NCBI GenBank assembly: GCA_030529135.1
Contig: JAUMXO010000003.1
Coordinates: forward strand, 43,821 to 107,820
From: Candidatus Saccharimonadota bacterium
GTDB lineage: Bacteria; Patescibacteriota; Saccharimonadia; Saccharimonadales; Saccharimonadaceae
Direction: 5' to 3'
Length of the DNA: 64,000 nucleotides
The position numbers were made by a program, and so were the translations under genes. This document shows, in pieces, positions 7,299 through 14,874 of the stretch; position 1 is the stretch's first letter, and each line of letters opens with the position of its first letter. The notes beneath the pieces were generated by a model. The model did no database searches. It was given only the letters and a program-made list of their open reading frames with translations, and was not told the DNA's origin.

Positions 7299-9299
7299 AT
7301 GGCAGAAAAACTACCAAATCGTCCTGCTGGTGGTCGTGAGGGCGATTTCGGCGAGCTCAACGACTGGACTATAACAGATATAGCTACGGCACCAAAAACA
7401 GCCCCAGAGGACAGAAAAAATGCCGAGGCAGAAATTGCAAGACGCGAAGAAGCGGGTACCTACAACCCAGACGAAGCGCCACAAGAGGTACGTAGCGATT
7501 TATTGAGTCATGGATATGGCGTAGAAAATGGTAAGGTACTATATCCAAAACCAGAATATAAGTCTTGGCTCGAATCAGATCGTAGTGAGCCAATTCCTCG
7601 TGGTATAGTTAGAGAATCAATTGAAGATAGGTTAGAGGCCGAAAGGCAGGAAGCAACTGAAGCTCGTGAAGCCATGAACGCCGAACGCCGGCGAGAGTTT
7701 AATCGGGCAGCTGGCGAAGCTACGATTAGAGCCTTTGAAAATACTCCTACTAGAGAAAAAATTAATCATCCACCTAGATTTACTACCGAAAAAGATGAAA
7801 TAGCGAGAGGGCGCGAAGCAGAAAAGAAAGCCACCGATATAGAAATTGCTTCACGTCGCAAGACGAAAGAATTAAATAAATACGATAATAGTTTCTTAAA
7901 TTCAGAAAAAATAGCCGCTTCGGAAGCTAGGGCAAATATGCCGCTAACCGAAGTAACCGATCAACCGACCGAGCGTGTTCGTAACCCAGAATCCGTAGAG
8001 ACAAAAGCCGAGAAACTTTATAATTTCTACGAGGAAAATTTCTCCAAAAACGCATCAAGATGGGTTTCGTTTGGCGTCTCTAGCTTACTAGAAAAAGGAG
8101 TAATCAATCCACCTACAGATTCATTACTTCGGAGTGGTTTTTGGTCGCGCGAAGAAGACAAAGTCCACGAGCGAATCGATCCTGAAGATACATTCTCCAC
8201 GGAAGCTATCGACGCTGAATCTGGTCTAAAAACTCGTGTAGCGAAAGATTTAATAGGCGATAGAGCCGATGAAATATCTGGCGATGAATTACGCAATGCA
8301 AAACGAGATGGGTTACTATATGCTATTTATTCTGGTGCTCGTGTAGATGACAGGAGCGGGAAGATATTTTACTCCATCCCATCCGAAAAAAGTGACGAAG
8401 TTGTCGAATGTATGAAGGAAAATGGCGTAGATCCAGATTCTGAAAAAGTTCAACTTATGTCCCATAATGGTTTTATCGGTATAGTTGAGGCTATCAAAGA
8501 CGATAAAAAAGCAACCGAAAAGGGCTTCAGGGCCTTAGACTGGTACTTCGATACTTTTGGATACAAGAAGCATATGGATGAGTTTATCAACACGATGGAC
8601 GCATATCAAGAGTTTGCCGATAAGTCATTTGGAGATAAGTTAGATGAATATCTCGCTCACAGAAAAGAGCTTGAGGAATGGCAAAAACAGCAATTACCAA
8701 AACAGGAAGAAGCTATCTCAGCATTAGCTGACGCCAAGAGCGTTACCCATGAAGAATTTGTTGCTTTCCTAAGAGAGAATATGGCCGACGAAAGCACAGA
8801 TGAAGATGTGGATGTATTCCCGATACCAGATATGAATGACCGAAAAGGCAACCGTATAGCCACAACAAAAAGTGAACATCCTTCTAGCACCGAGAAATGT
8901 ACAAAAGCCATGGAAGAATTGGAAAAAATCCGCGAAATTGATCCAAGCGTATCATACGCAATTGGCACAGTATTTGAACGTGATTCATCTGGCAATGGAA
9001 AACAAAAAGCGCAAGATTATGCGTTGATTCGTTTCGGAAATAATGGATTCAATAATGTTATAGCTGTCCATATCGGAAATAGCTCCAAGGCTATGTTCTG
9101 TTGGAGAGGTAAAACCGGCGACGATGCAGATGGTTGGAGAGAGTATTTCAGGAATAGTAGTATTCGTAATCGTAGCACCGAAGTAAAAAGATTTGTCTGC
9201 CGTGGTTACGGCGAAAAAGGATTCTTAGCCCTAAATGACCAATGGGGTAGAATTTGGGATTATCTAAATAGCCCAGATAAAGAAAGTGAAGCCGCATAA
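7299..9299 (+). CDS. Large unknown phage-region protein B with a coiled-coil N-terminal half
   Basis: 666 residues; AAAAGG lies 5 bp before the ATG, and TATAAT at about 7246-7251 is a possible own promoter. Residues 90-240 are rich in Glu, Arg and Ala (RLEAERQEATEAREAMNAER) and should be coiled coil. After about 240 comes a globular part including YNFYEENFSKNASRWVSFGV, and another coiled segment lies near 455-480. The last 130 residues look like a compact alpha/beta domain ending in RGYGEKGFLALNDQWGRIWD. No motif gives a function. A strong bidirectional-looking terminator follows at once. Confidence 0.8.
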   Translation: MAEKLPNRPAGGREGDFGELNDWTITDIATAPKTAPEDRKNAEAEIARREEAGTYNPDEAPQEVRSDLLSHGYGVENGKVLYPKPEYKSWLESDRSEPIPRGIVRESIEDRLEAERQEATEAREAMNAERRREFNRAAGEATIRAFENTPTREKINHPPRFTTEKDEIARGREAEKKATDIEIASRRKTKELNKYDNSFLNSEKIAASEARANMPLTEVTDQPTERVRNPESVETKAEKLYNFYEENFSKNASRWVSFGVSSLLEKGVINPPTDSLLRSGFWSREEDKVHERIDPEDTFSTEAIDAESGLKTRVAKDLIGDRADEISGDELRNAKRDGLLYAIYSGARVDDRSGKIFYSIPSEKSDEVVECMKENGVDPDSEKVQLMSHNGFIGIVEAIKDDKKATEKGFRALDWYFDTFGYKKHMDEFINTMDAYQEFADKSFGDKLDEYLAHRKELEEWQKQQLPKQEEAISALADAKSVTHEEFVAFLRENMADESTDEDVDVFPIPDMNDRKGNRIATTKSEHPSSTEKCTKAMEELEKIREIDPSVSYAIGTVFERDSSGNGKQKAQDYALIRFGNNGFNNVIAVHIGNSSKAMFCWRGKTGDDADGWREYFRNSSIRNRSTEVKRFVCRGYGEKGFLALNDQWGRIWDYLNSPDKESEAA

Positions 9300-9302
9300 A
9301 GA

Positions 9303-9330
9303 AATAACCGCCCCAAACTGGGGCGGTTTT
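9303..9330. terminator. Terminator between convergent genes
   Basis: AACCGCCCC-aaact-GGGGCGGTT plus T4 on the plus strand; it lies between the rightward gene ending at 9299 and the leftward gene ending at 9336. Confidence 0.85.
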
Positions 9331-9335
9331 CGATT

Positions 9336-9614
9336 CTACAGCCAAAAAGGCTTTTGCCCTGTCCGAAGTTCATACATGGCCTCATTTGTGAGGTCTGGTA
9401 GCGTGCCATCTTCGGCAAGGATTCCTTTTTTGATGAGTAATTCTTTGACGCGATCATCGACCGCATTTCTTCGATCAAGACAATAATCGTCAAGCTGATG
9501 CATTGCGTCAACATCTTGCCAGATCAAATTCTCCAACTCTGCGATGAGCCTCCGGCGTCGCTTTTCGACAACCGGGCCTTCTCTAATGGTTGGAAGCTCA
9601 ATGATTTGGCCCAT
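9336..9614 (-). CDS. Small charged helical protein of unknown function
   Basis: 92 residues from ATG 9612-9614, selected because AAGGAGGTGAT sits 5-8 bp upstream; the frame stays open much further but overlaps the upstream gene. The sequence is almost wholly helical (EKRRRRLIAELENLIWQDVD) and ends TGQKPFWL. It is the second gene of a two-gene leftward operon, 29 bp after the gene at 9644-10069. Function unknown. Confidence 0.7.
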   Translation of the reverse strand: MGQIIELPTIREGPVVEKRRRRLIAELENLIWQDVDAMHQLDDYCLDRRNAVDDRVKELLIKKGILAEDGTLPDLTNEAMYELRTGQKPFWL

Positions 9615-9643
9615 ATTCATCACCTCCTTCATATAAAGATACA

Positions 9644-10069
9644 TTAAAGCGATTCGAGCGTTTCGATAGATTCTAAAAACGCAGGTTCCATTGGCGGATT
9701 CAGTTTTCTCTCGATGAGAGTTTTGAGCATTTCGATCCGCTTTTCCTTGTAGGCTTTTCGCTCCGATTCCGGCATTGTCTGAATCAACATTTTGTCGATC
9801 AACCCACAACGCCTATTCGGACTGTCAGTAGCCGGTGCAAGATCCTCATATGGACCGCAACAGATACACTCGTGAATAGCCGCATACTTAGCGTACGAAT
9901 CGCTTGCGCGTTCATCGACTGCAACCGTATTGGTGTCAGGATCGTACTTTACTAGACCATCGGTTATATCTTCCTCCGACACTCCAGGAAAGTAACTAGC
10001 CACCTCTTTTCTGAGATTACCCCTTACGAGGTTGAAAGCCATTTTGTTACCATTAAAATCTACTTGCAT
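9644..10069 (-). CDS. Unknown protein with an HECICCG cysteine cluster
   Basis: 141 residues, GGAGGGG 5 bp before the ATG. The middle contains KYAAIHECICCGPYEDL (about residues 61-77) and a later RRCGLIDK: a His-Glu pair beside several cysteines, which suggests metal binding. It lacks a full HExxH, so a protease call is not supported. The C-terminal part is helical (ERKAYKEKRIEMLKTLIERK). It is first gene of a leftward pair driven by the consensus promoter at 10132-10160. Confidence 0.75.
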   Translation of the reverse strand: MQVDFNGNKMAFNLVRGNLRKEVASYFPGVSEEDITDGLVKYDPDTNTVAVDERASDSYAKYAAIHECICCGPYEDLAPATDSPNRRCGLIDKMLIQTMPESERKAYKEKRIEMLKTLIERKLNPPMEPAFLESIETLESL

Positions 10070-10131
10070 ATCTTCCCCTCCTATATGAGATTTTGGCTAA
10101 ATGTACTTATTTGCCCACGGAATATGAACTC

Positions 10132-10160
10132 ATTATAGCACATTTTTCTCTATTAGTCAA
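10132..10160 (-). promoter_or_regulatory. Consensus promoter for the 10069-9336 operon
   Basis: TTGACT (10155-10160), 17-bp spacer ending TGTGC, TATAAT (10132-10137), leftward. Confidence 0.85.
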
Positions 10161-10189
10161 GATTAAGCATTTACGGTATTGATAATTTA

Positions 10190-10224
10190 GAGCAAAAATA
10201 AACCCCCAGTCGAAACTGAGGGTT
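10190..10224 (-). terminator. Terminator after the HD-domain gene
   Basis: Leftward AACCCTCAGT-ttcg-ACTGGGGGTT followed by TATTTTT; the loop is a UUCG tetraloop. Confidence 0.8.
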
Positions 10225-10240
10225 TGTGCTATTTTAAAGA

Positions 10241-11053
10241 TTAGTCGCAGAAAAGGGCGTGCCCTTTGGCGATATACTCTAAGATAGCTGGACTAAACTC
10301 CGTCACGCCATTATCGCATATTGCGAACCGGCAGATAAGGGAAAAGATACGGTCAGCAGACACCTTATCATTTTCGCAGTAACGAAGTAATTGCCCGTAG
10401 AAGTCTTGAGCGTAATCGACTGGTTCGCCAGTTTTCCAATGCTTTTTAACATTCCAACTGGTGACAGGGAGCATGTGAGCGTAAATAACCGCCACAATTT
10501 CCTTAGCCGATTTTTCGTCAAGAGAGGCTCTTAGCCAATGACCAGCAATAAAAGCCGATATCTCAGCATGATTATAGCAACATATGCCCCCTACACTGTT
10601 GGTAGCAGAAGTATATTTTTTGCCTACATCATGTAAGACGGCCAGCTGAGTTGCTAATTCCTTGTCGACTTCGTTGTCAACGAGGTAGGATGCGACCAGC
10701 TCGACATGCTGTTGCAGAGTTTCCTGATGATATTTAGAAGTCTGCGTCCCGATTGGGCCGGCGACCTCTTTGATATCTTCAGGAATTCGTTTCCCCGTAA
10801 TAAATGGAAAAACGAACTGCTCTTCTTGATCGACAAAAGTTCCATCTCCGTAAATATCACGGAACAAAGGATCTTTTTCTATCAAGAAGTCATAGACAGC
10901 TTTGGTATTCTCTGGGGCATTCTTGCAAATATCCATAAGAAGTTTTAACTGTCCAGGTGGCATGCCATTCATAGAGAGAAGACCGAAGTCTCCCTCCCAG
11001 GCCGCAGCTAGTGGCAGGTTCTTGAAGTAAGGTGTAAGTGTCTTATTTTCCAT
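10241..11053 (-). CDS. HD-domain phosphohydrolase
   Basis: 270 residues, GGGAGG 7 bp before the ATG. Metal-binding HD residues are visible: His in LQQHVELV (about 115), LHDVGKKYTS (about 140-149, the HD pair) and NHAEIS (about 161), with a further His in IYAHMLP. HD proteins cleave phosphate esters, often nucleotides; in phages they may act on dNTPs or signalling nucleotides. The substrate cannot be read from the sequence. The gene has its own promoter with a palindromic operator candidate and its own terminator. Confidence 0.85.
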   Translation of the reverse strand: MENKTLTPYFKNLPLAAAWEGDFGLLSMNGMPPGQLKLLMDICKNAPENTKAVYDFLIEKDPLFRDIYGDGTFVDQEEQFVFPFITGKRIPEDIKEVAGPIGTQTSKYHQETLQQHVELVASYLVDNEVDKELATQLAVLHDVGKKYTSATNSVGGICCYNHAEISAFIAGHWLRASLDEKSAKEIVAVIYAHMLPVTSWNVKKHWKTGEPVDYAQDFYGQLLRYCENDKVSADRIFSLICRFAICDNGVTEFSPAILEYIAKGHALFCD

Positions 11054-11102
11054 ATTTACCTCCCTTATGGTATGGATTAGAGACAGAGTTTTTTAAAACA
11101 AC

Positions 11103-11154
11103 GTTGAAAAGTTCAACTGTTAGTAATTGTATCATATATTTGGGAAAAAGTCAA
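11103..11154 (-). promoter_or_regulatory. Promoter and palindromic operator candidate for the HD gene
   Basis: TTGACT (11149-11154), 17-bp spacer, TACAAT (11126-11131), leftward. GTTGAA-aag-TTCAAC (11103-11117) is a perfect 6+6 palindrome placed at about +1 to +16 of the transcript, a typical repressor position. Confidence 0.7.
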
Positions 11155-11182
11155 GAATAAGCAAGAAAATATGATTTTGCTA

Positions 11183-11211
11183 TTGACAATTTTAACATAG
11201 TATGCTATAAT
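11183..11211 (+). promoter_or_regulatory. Consensus promoter upstream of the 112-residue gene and the large ncRNA
   Basis: TTGACA (11183-11188), 17-bp spacer ending TATGC, TATAAT (11206-11211). The leader is about 165 bases and contains a CGCT-a-CC-TTCG-GG-AGCG hairpin (11343-11359) just before the ribosome site. No other rightward promoter of this quality is seen before 12422, so it probably also transcribes the structured RNA. Confidence 0.85.
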
Positions 11212-11381
11212 GGATACAAGTTCGTGCGAAAAGCATGAATTGGGATTTTAACAAGCGAAGACGAATAACTATACCCTACCAATATATTTACCACTTTCCA
11301 AGTTTTAGAGTTGAGTTGAACGAAGGTTGATGGCCTATAAGTCGCTACCTTCGGGAGCGCTTGGCAGGAAAGGAGGTTAGC

Positions 11382-11720
11382 ATGGCTAACTTTGAGGTAA
11401 ATTGGTCTGGGAGTCGTTATTGTCTTTGCTATGGTGAATGGACTATACGCCGTAATGGCGTAGATGTCTCTGATCTGATACCAGATAATCTGAGAAATAA
11501 CCATATGGATACTCGTAAAGAGTATTCAGCATGGCATTTCACAGAGGACTGGGACGAGGAATGGGAATACTACTTTGATGGTCTTTCGGCCAAAAAGTGG
11601 GTTCGCAAGAATCGTTATTGGATCAGTAAAATCTGCTCAAATAGGGAGGAAGAGTTCCAACTCTACCACGCGATCAATGCTCTCGACTGGAGACATAGTT
11701 CGTGCGGAGGTTGCATTTAG
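11382..11720 (+). CDS. Conserved unknown protein ending SCGGCI
   Basis: 112 residues from ATG 11382, with AAAGGAGG 5 bp upstream. It is rich in Trp and Tyr, with NWSGSRYCLCYGEWTI near the start and HSSCGGCI at the very end. I recall this ending in an uncharacterised Firmicutes family. The cysteines (CLC and CGGC) suggest a metal or redox site, unproven. The last codons and stop form a perfect GGAGGTTGC/GCAACCTCC hairpin (11706-11728). The gene precedes the large structured RNA on the same transcript. Confidence 0.8.
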   Translation: MANFEVNWSGSRYCLCYGEWTIRRNGVDVSDLIPDNLRNNHMDTRKEYSAWHFTEDWDEEWEYYFDGLSAKKWVRKNRYWISKICSNREEEFQLYHAINALDWRHSSCGGCI

Positions 11721-11764
11721 CAACCTCCTCCTATCTGGCGATTTTATTCACCTAGCAAACTCCT

Positions 11765-12422
11765 AGTGCGGGGGAGAAAAAACCGCACTCTGTAGGTTAG
11801 CTAGCCCTGAGAGGGTAAAAATAAGGGTTCAATTCCCTTACTAGTTTTGGACCGGGGTAAACCCCGGAGGTGGCTCCGCCATGAGCCAGATAAGTGTGCG
11901 GATGAGGCACACATTGGCCGGAGGCTCCAGTCATGAGCCAATATAAGTGTATCGAGGCCTGCCATTGGGGACGGTGCGAATAAGGCATCGTTGCAGCAGG
12001 GGCCCAGGAAATGAGGGGCCGAAGCCTATCTAGGAAATGGGATAGGGATACACATTGACCTGCTTCCCGTGGCAGTATCACATACGGGAACCTGCAGATA
12101 AAGGCCAGTGCATATGAGGCACTGGTGACTCGCGGAGCGAAAGAGCCAAGAAGTGTTTGCCTTGGCGGACGCGCCGAGGTAAGACACTTACTTCTCGGCG
12201 GACGCGCTGAGAAGATGGCTTATAAGCAGCGAGTGCAGGTTGAGGACGAGTTTTGTAGATATTTTCCTGCCGAGGATGGGTGAGTGGAAAAATCTAAACG
12301 ATCGCGGCCCCTTAGAGGGGATATCGGGAAAGGGAGAAATCCCCCGCGAAAGTCTGGGTAGGGCGAGATAAGGCCCACCCTAGTGCGTATCTTTATCCCT
12401 CGACGATGTCGGGGGATTTTTC
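11765..12422 (+). ncRNA. Large ornate structured ncRNA, ROOL/GOLLD-type candidate
   Basis: No credible ORF on either strand for about 660 bases, yet dense pairing. A closing helix CGCACT (11784-11789 area) with AGTGCG (12381-12386) brackets about 600 bases. Four hairpins share stem-RNATRAG-stem loops: GTGTGC/GCACAC (11894-11912), ACGGTGC/GCATCGT (about 11971-11991), CCAGTGC/GCACTGG (about 12105-12125) and AGGGC/GCCC (about 12360-12376). Two GGCTC/GAGCC hairpins (11872-11887, 11923-11939) are each followed by TAAGTGT. Two hairpins share GGCGGACGCG. A T-arm-like GGG-TTCAATT-CCC lies at 11825-11837, and GTGTATC (11947) pairs with GATACAC (12047) around a multi-branch loop. Size, phage setting and complexity fit ROOL or GOLLD RNAs; I cannot assign the family. 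Confidence 0.8.
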
Positions 12423-12773
12423 TTGTCTAACTGCCTTCCGATAAGCTTCCATAGCCTCGCGAACTCCACATTCTGGACAGATCTCCGTCTCATTATCCTC
12501 ACGTGAGAGTGCTGGATATTCCGTAAACTCCTTCTTGCATTTCGGGCAACGCTGAATCTCGAGGATTTTATAAGTTAGAACCTTGGGTAGTTTTTCAAGT
12601 TCCCACCTCAACACATCCATATCATCATAGCGTTTGGCGTCAACCAGGAACGAAGAATAACGTTCATCGGTGCGGAGTCTCTTACCGTTTGAGTCTTTTT
12701 CGCCAACATAGTACCAGATATCCTTATCATGGATAACGCCAATCACATATTCTAAAATCCCAATATAACTCAT
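12393..12773 (-). CDS. Small zinc-ribbon-like protein
   Basis: 126 residues, AGGAG 5 bp before the ATG. The second half holds CPKCKKEF (about 76-83) and CPECGVRE (about 98-105), two CxxC knuckles 20 residues apart, as in zinc ribbons; the first half is beta-rich. It may bind nucleic acid or protein; partner unknown. It is the last gene of the leftward lysis-side operon and its 3' end overlaps the ncRNA terminator on the other strand, so the two transcripts converge. Confidence 0.75.
   Translation of the reverse strand: MSYIGILEYVIGVIHDKDIWYYVGEKDSNGKRLRTDERYSSFLVDAKRYDDMDVLRWELEKLPKVLTYKILEIQRCPKCKKEFTEYPALSREDNETEICPECGVREAMEAYRKAVRQEKSPDIVEG
12396..12422 (+). terminator. Intrinsic terminator of the large ncRNA
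   Basis: TCCCTCGAC-gat-GTCGGGGGA (9 bp with one G-T pair) followed by TTTTT. It lies inside the last codons of the convergent gene at 12393-12773. Confidence 0.88.
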
Positions 12774-12781
12774 AACAACTC

Positions 12782-13087
12782 CTATAGATCAATCGAACAC
12801 ACTGTCGCCAGACCGAACTTTCGACCTAAGTCCTCCCACATACCATCGGGATAATCTTCTCCTAAAATATGCCAAACTGGATAATTATACTCTAGAACGA
12901 TTTTGGCCACGTCCTTAGGATCCACCATCATCTGGCAGAAATAACCAGCCGTGGTCTCGCCCTCAACCATGATAGGATCGCCCTCTTCTGTTTTGGCGAT
13001 TTCTTCAATACGCTTATACTCGGCCATGATAGCGTCATTGACTAACTTTACGGCCTCATGAAGCTTGTCCTCATTGTTGTTGGTCAT
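12782..13087 (-). CDS. Small acidic protein of unknown function
   Basis: 101 residues, AAGGAGG 5 bp before the ATG; the stop of the preceding 35-codon ORF overlaps this ribosome site. N-terminal helix (LHEAVKLVNDAIMAEYKRIE), then a mixed segment ending FGLATVCSIDL. No family is recognised. It is tightly packed in the leftward operon (8 bp to the next gene). Confidence 0.7.
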   Translation of the reverse strand: MTNNNEDKLHEAVKLVNDAIMAEYKRIEEIAKTEEGDPIMVEGETTAGYFCQMMVDPKDVAKIVLEYNYPVWHILGEDYPDGMWEDLGRKFGLATVCSIDL

Positions 13088-13095
13088 ATTCCTCC

Positions 13096-13203
13096 TTAAA
13101 ACTCCACCTCATCATTAGCCAGAGCCTCAAAAAACTCGTCAGAAGCTCTAATATCCAACGGATCAGGCAGCGGATTATCTAATTGTTTTACTGATATTTC
13201 CAT
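13096..13203 (-). CDS. 35-residue ORF in the lysis-side operon
   Basis: ATG 13201-13203 has AAGGAG 5 bp upstream; the ORF is acidic (begins MEISVKQLDNPLPDPLDI, ends ANDEVEF). Its stop codon TAAGGAGG merges into the ribosome site of the next gene, typical of a real translationally coupled gene. Function unknown. Confidence 0.6.
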   Translation of the reverse strand: MEISVKQLDNPLPDPLDIRASDEFFEALANDEVEF

Positions 13204-13227
13204 AAATCTCCTTGGTTAAATTCACCA

Positions 13228-13302
13228 TGCGAGGCCGCGATACCACATCGAGAGGAGCGGCCTGCTCGACCGGTTCCAACTAATCGCGGCCGGATCCTCG
13301 CA
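13228..13302 (-). other. Long GC-rich stem-loop between holin and downstream genes
   Basis: TGCGAGGCCGCGAT (13228-13241) pairs with ATCGCGGCC-ggat-CCTCGCA (13283-13302), with a small inner GAG/CTC hairpin. No U-tract follows in either direction. It could be an RNA processing or partial termination site separating the lysis genes from the three small genes. Confidence 0.55.
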
Positions 13303-13334
13303 AGGTGTTTGTATTTAACCTTAATTTGAGATTT

Positions 13335-13556
13335 TTACAAGTCTTTTTCGGGGTTTTCTTTTCGGTCATAAATAACCTTAGAAATGCCGAAAATAGCGCC
13401 TAGAAACAGCTCAACGGCCGACAGGGTAGTCAAAATGGCCTCGGTCGGCAAATTCCAATGCCAAGCCTCTGCGAGCGTCGAGAAGAATACGCCAAGCGCC
13501 GGCATAAAGACCGCTACGAGCCAACGCAAGACCTCATATACTTTATCTGGCAGCAT
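13335..13556 (-). CDS. Phage holin (Dp-1/LLH-like)
   Basis: 73 residues with two hydrophobic helices (about 10-29 and 40-60: WLVAVFMPALGVFFSTLAE and TLSAVELFLGAIFGISKVI) and a charged tail (YDRKENPEKDL), the layout of small two-helix holins of the Dp-1 group. It would form membrane lesions that release the endolysin. Start overlaps the endolysin stop by one base, showing coupled expression. Confidence 0.85.
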   Translation of the reverse strand: MLPDKVYEVLRWLVAVFMPALGVFFSTLAEAWHWNLPTEAILTTLSAVELFLGAIFGISKVIYDRKENPEKDL

Positions 13557-14515
13557 TATTTAACCCTCACTCTCTGGCCTGGGAAGATTAAGTTCGGATT
13601 TTCGATACCGGAAAGCCGAGCGATTTCCTGATAAGTAGTGCCATACTTCTGCGCAATTCCCCACAGGGTGTCGCCTTTTTGGACGGTGTAATAGACTGCC
13701 GAGCAGTTCGCTGCCGCAGAATTATTGGATGAGCTGCCAAGCCGTTGGTTGACGATGCCCTGAACGGCATTGTAGTCGTATCCAGCTGCAGTTAAGCGAT
13801 TCTTGCGATCTTGTCCATTCCCCCAATCTCCACGAATAACCTCGGTAGCCAAATCCTCGTTTGACTTCCTTGCCGGAGCAGGCGCCGGAGCCGGAGTTGG
13901 AGTGACCGGCTGACCATTAACGGCCGCATATTTATCCCAAGCGGCACGATCGCCCATAAAGACATCGCGATCAAGACGACCGCCAGAAGTAGTGTACTGC
14001 CAAATGGCATAAAACGGCCAAGGCTTTACATCCCAAATAAAACTTGGGATATCCCAGCTGTCGCGATTATCTGGATAACCGGCAACCCACAAACCATAAT
14101 CCCCGGCAACGACCGAAGACCAATCGGCAGCTTTGATTACGCTGGCGCTCATATAGATAAGAGGCTTTACACCAGTAAGTTCCTTGACGCGATTTAGGAA
14201 GCGCAGACACCAAGAAGCGTGCTCATTATAGCGACCATTCTGATTTTTCTCCCAGTCGAGGATAAGGATGGCTTCGCCGATATAACCTTTAATATTGCGG
14301 ACGAAGAAGTCGGCCTCGGCGACCGGATCACCGCCAGAAGCGTAGTGATAAACGCCAAGCTTCAAACCCAGCCTTTTCGCGATTTGATAATGACGATCGC
14401 AACTTGAATCAACGAATGTCGTTCCCTGAGTTGCTTTACAAATCACAAACTCTGCACCGGTAGAGGCAATGTTAAGCCCTGCTTGCCAATGCGAAATATC
14501 AATACCTTTAAGCAT
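13556..14515 (-). CDS. Endolysin: GH25 lysozyme with CW_7 and LysM domains
   Basis: 319 residues from ATG 14513-14515 (AAAGGAG 6 bp upstream). GH25 muramidase domain about 1-195: GIDISHWQ at the N-terminus and ILDWEKN near residue 90 hold the catalytic acidic residues. A Pro-Ala linker (TPTPAPAPAPARK) leads to a Cpl-7-type CW_7 repeat (SNEDLATEVIRGDWGNGQDR) and a C-terminal LysM (about 272-318, VQKGDTLWGIAQKYG). There is no signal peptide, so export depends on the holin. It cleaves the peptidoglycan glycan chain; the two binding domains should recognise muropeptide and GlcNAc. Confidence 0.95.
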   Translation of the reverse strand: MLKGIDISHWQAGLNIASTGAEFVICKATQGTTFVDSSCDRHYQIAKRLGLKLGVYHYASGGDPVAEADFFVRNIKGYIGEAILILDWEKNQNGRYNEHASWCLRFLNRVKELTGVKPLIYMSASVIKAADWSSVVAGDYGLWVAGYPDNRDSWDIPSFIWDVKPWPFYAIWQYTTSGGRLDRDVFMGDRAAWDKYAAVNGQPVTPTPAPAPAPARKSNEDLATEVIRGDWGNGQDRKNRLTAAGYDYNAVQGIVNQRLGSSSNNSAAANCSAVYYTVQKGDTLWGIAQKYGTTYQEIARLSGIENPNLIFPGQRVRVK

Positions 14516-14526
14516 ATAATTCTCCT

Positions 14527-14775
14527 TTAATTTAGTAGATCCGCGATCACATAACTGATGAGCGCGGTAATTATACAAGTTAGAGCCGTAGTGAGAAGTG
14601 TTCGCGCGAGCATACTCCTCTTAACCTCGGCCTTAAATTCATCTAGCTCTCTACGAGTGACACGATCTTCCATCAACTCGTCAAACTTGTGGTTGATAAG
14701 CGCGACGGTATCAATAATCGTGTCCATCTTCGTTTCGAGCTTTGCGACTTTAATCTCTATATCTTCAGATGTCAC
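14527..14775 (-). CDS. XhlA-like lysis protein
   Basis: 82 residues from GTG 14773-14775, chosen because AAAGGAG stands 6 bp before it; upstream in-frame starts lack a ribosome site. A coiled-coil N-terminal part (VAKLETKMDTIIDTVALINH) is followed by a single C-terminal membrane helix (about 58-79), the layout of XhlA, a holin accessory protein of Bacillus phages. It is the first gene of the leftward lysis operon, 11 bp before the endolysin. Confidence 0.75.
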   Translation of the reverse strand: MTSEDIEIKVAKLETKMDTIIDTVALINHKFDELMEDRVTRRELDEFKAEVKRSMLARTLLTTALTCIITALISYVIADLLN

Positions 14776-14874
14776 ATTTTGCTCCTTTGATTGTCGTTGA
14801 GCCAATAAAAAATCGGCCATATAAAGCCGCAATCTGGAGCAATAAGAGTATCCCTGAACTTACTGCTTATTTTT

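Noticed and set aside
9644..10069. Metalloprotease based on IHECICCG
   Set aside because: The second histidine of HExxH is replaced by Cys, so the zinc-protease motif is not met.
11822..11840. A complete tRNA around the TTCAATT T-arm
   Set aside because: The T-arm is good, but no matching D-arm, anticodon arm or CCA end fits; it is better read as a T-loop module of the large RNA.
11797..12081. 94-residue leftward frame inside the large ncRNA
   Set aside because: No ribosome site, biased composition from hairpin arms, and it is opposite a highly structured RNA.
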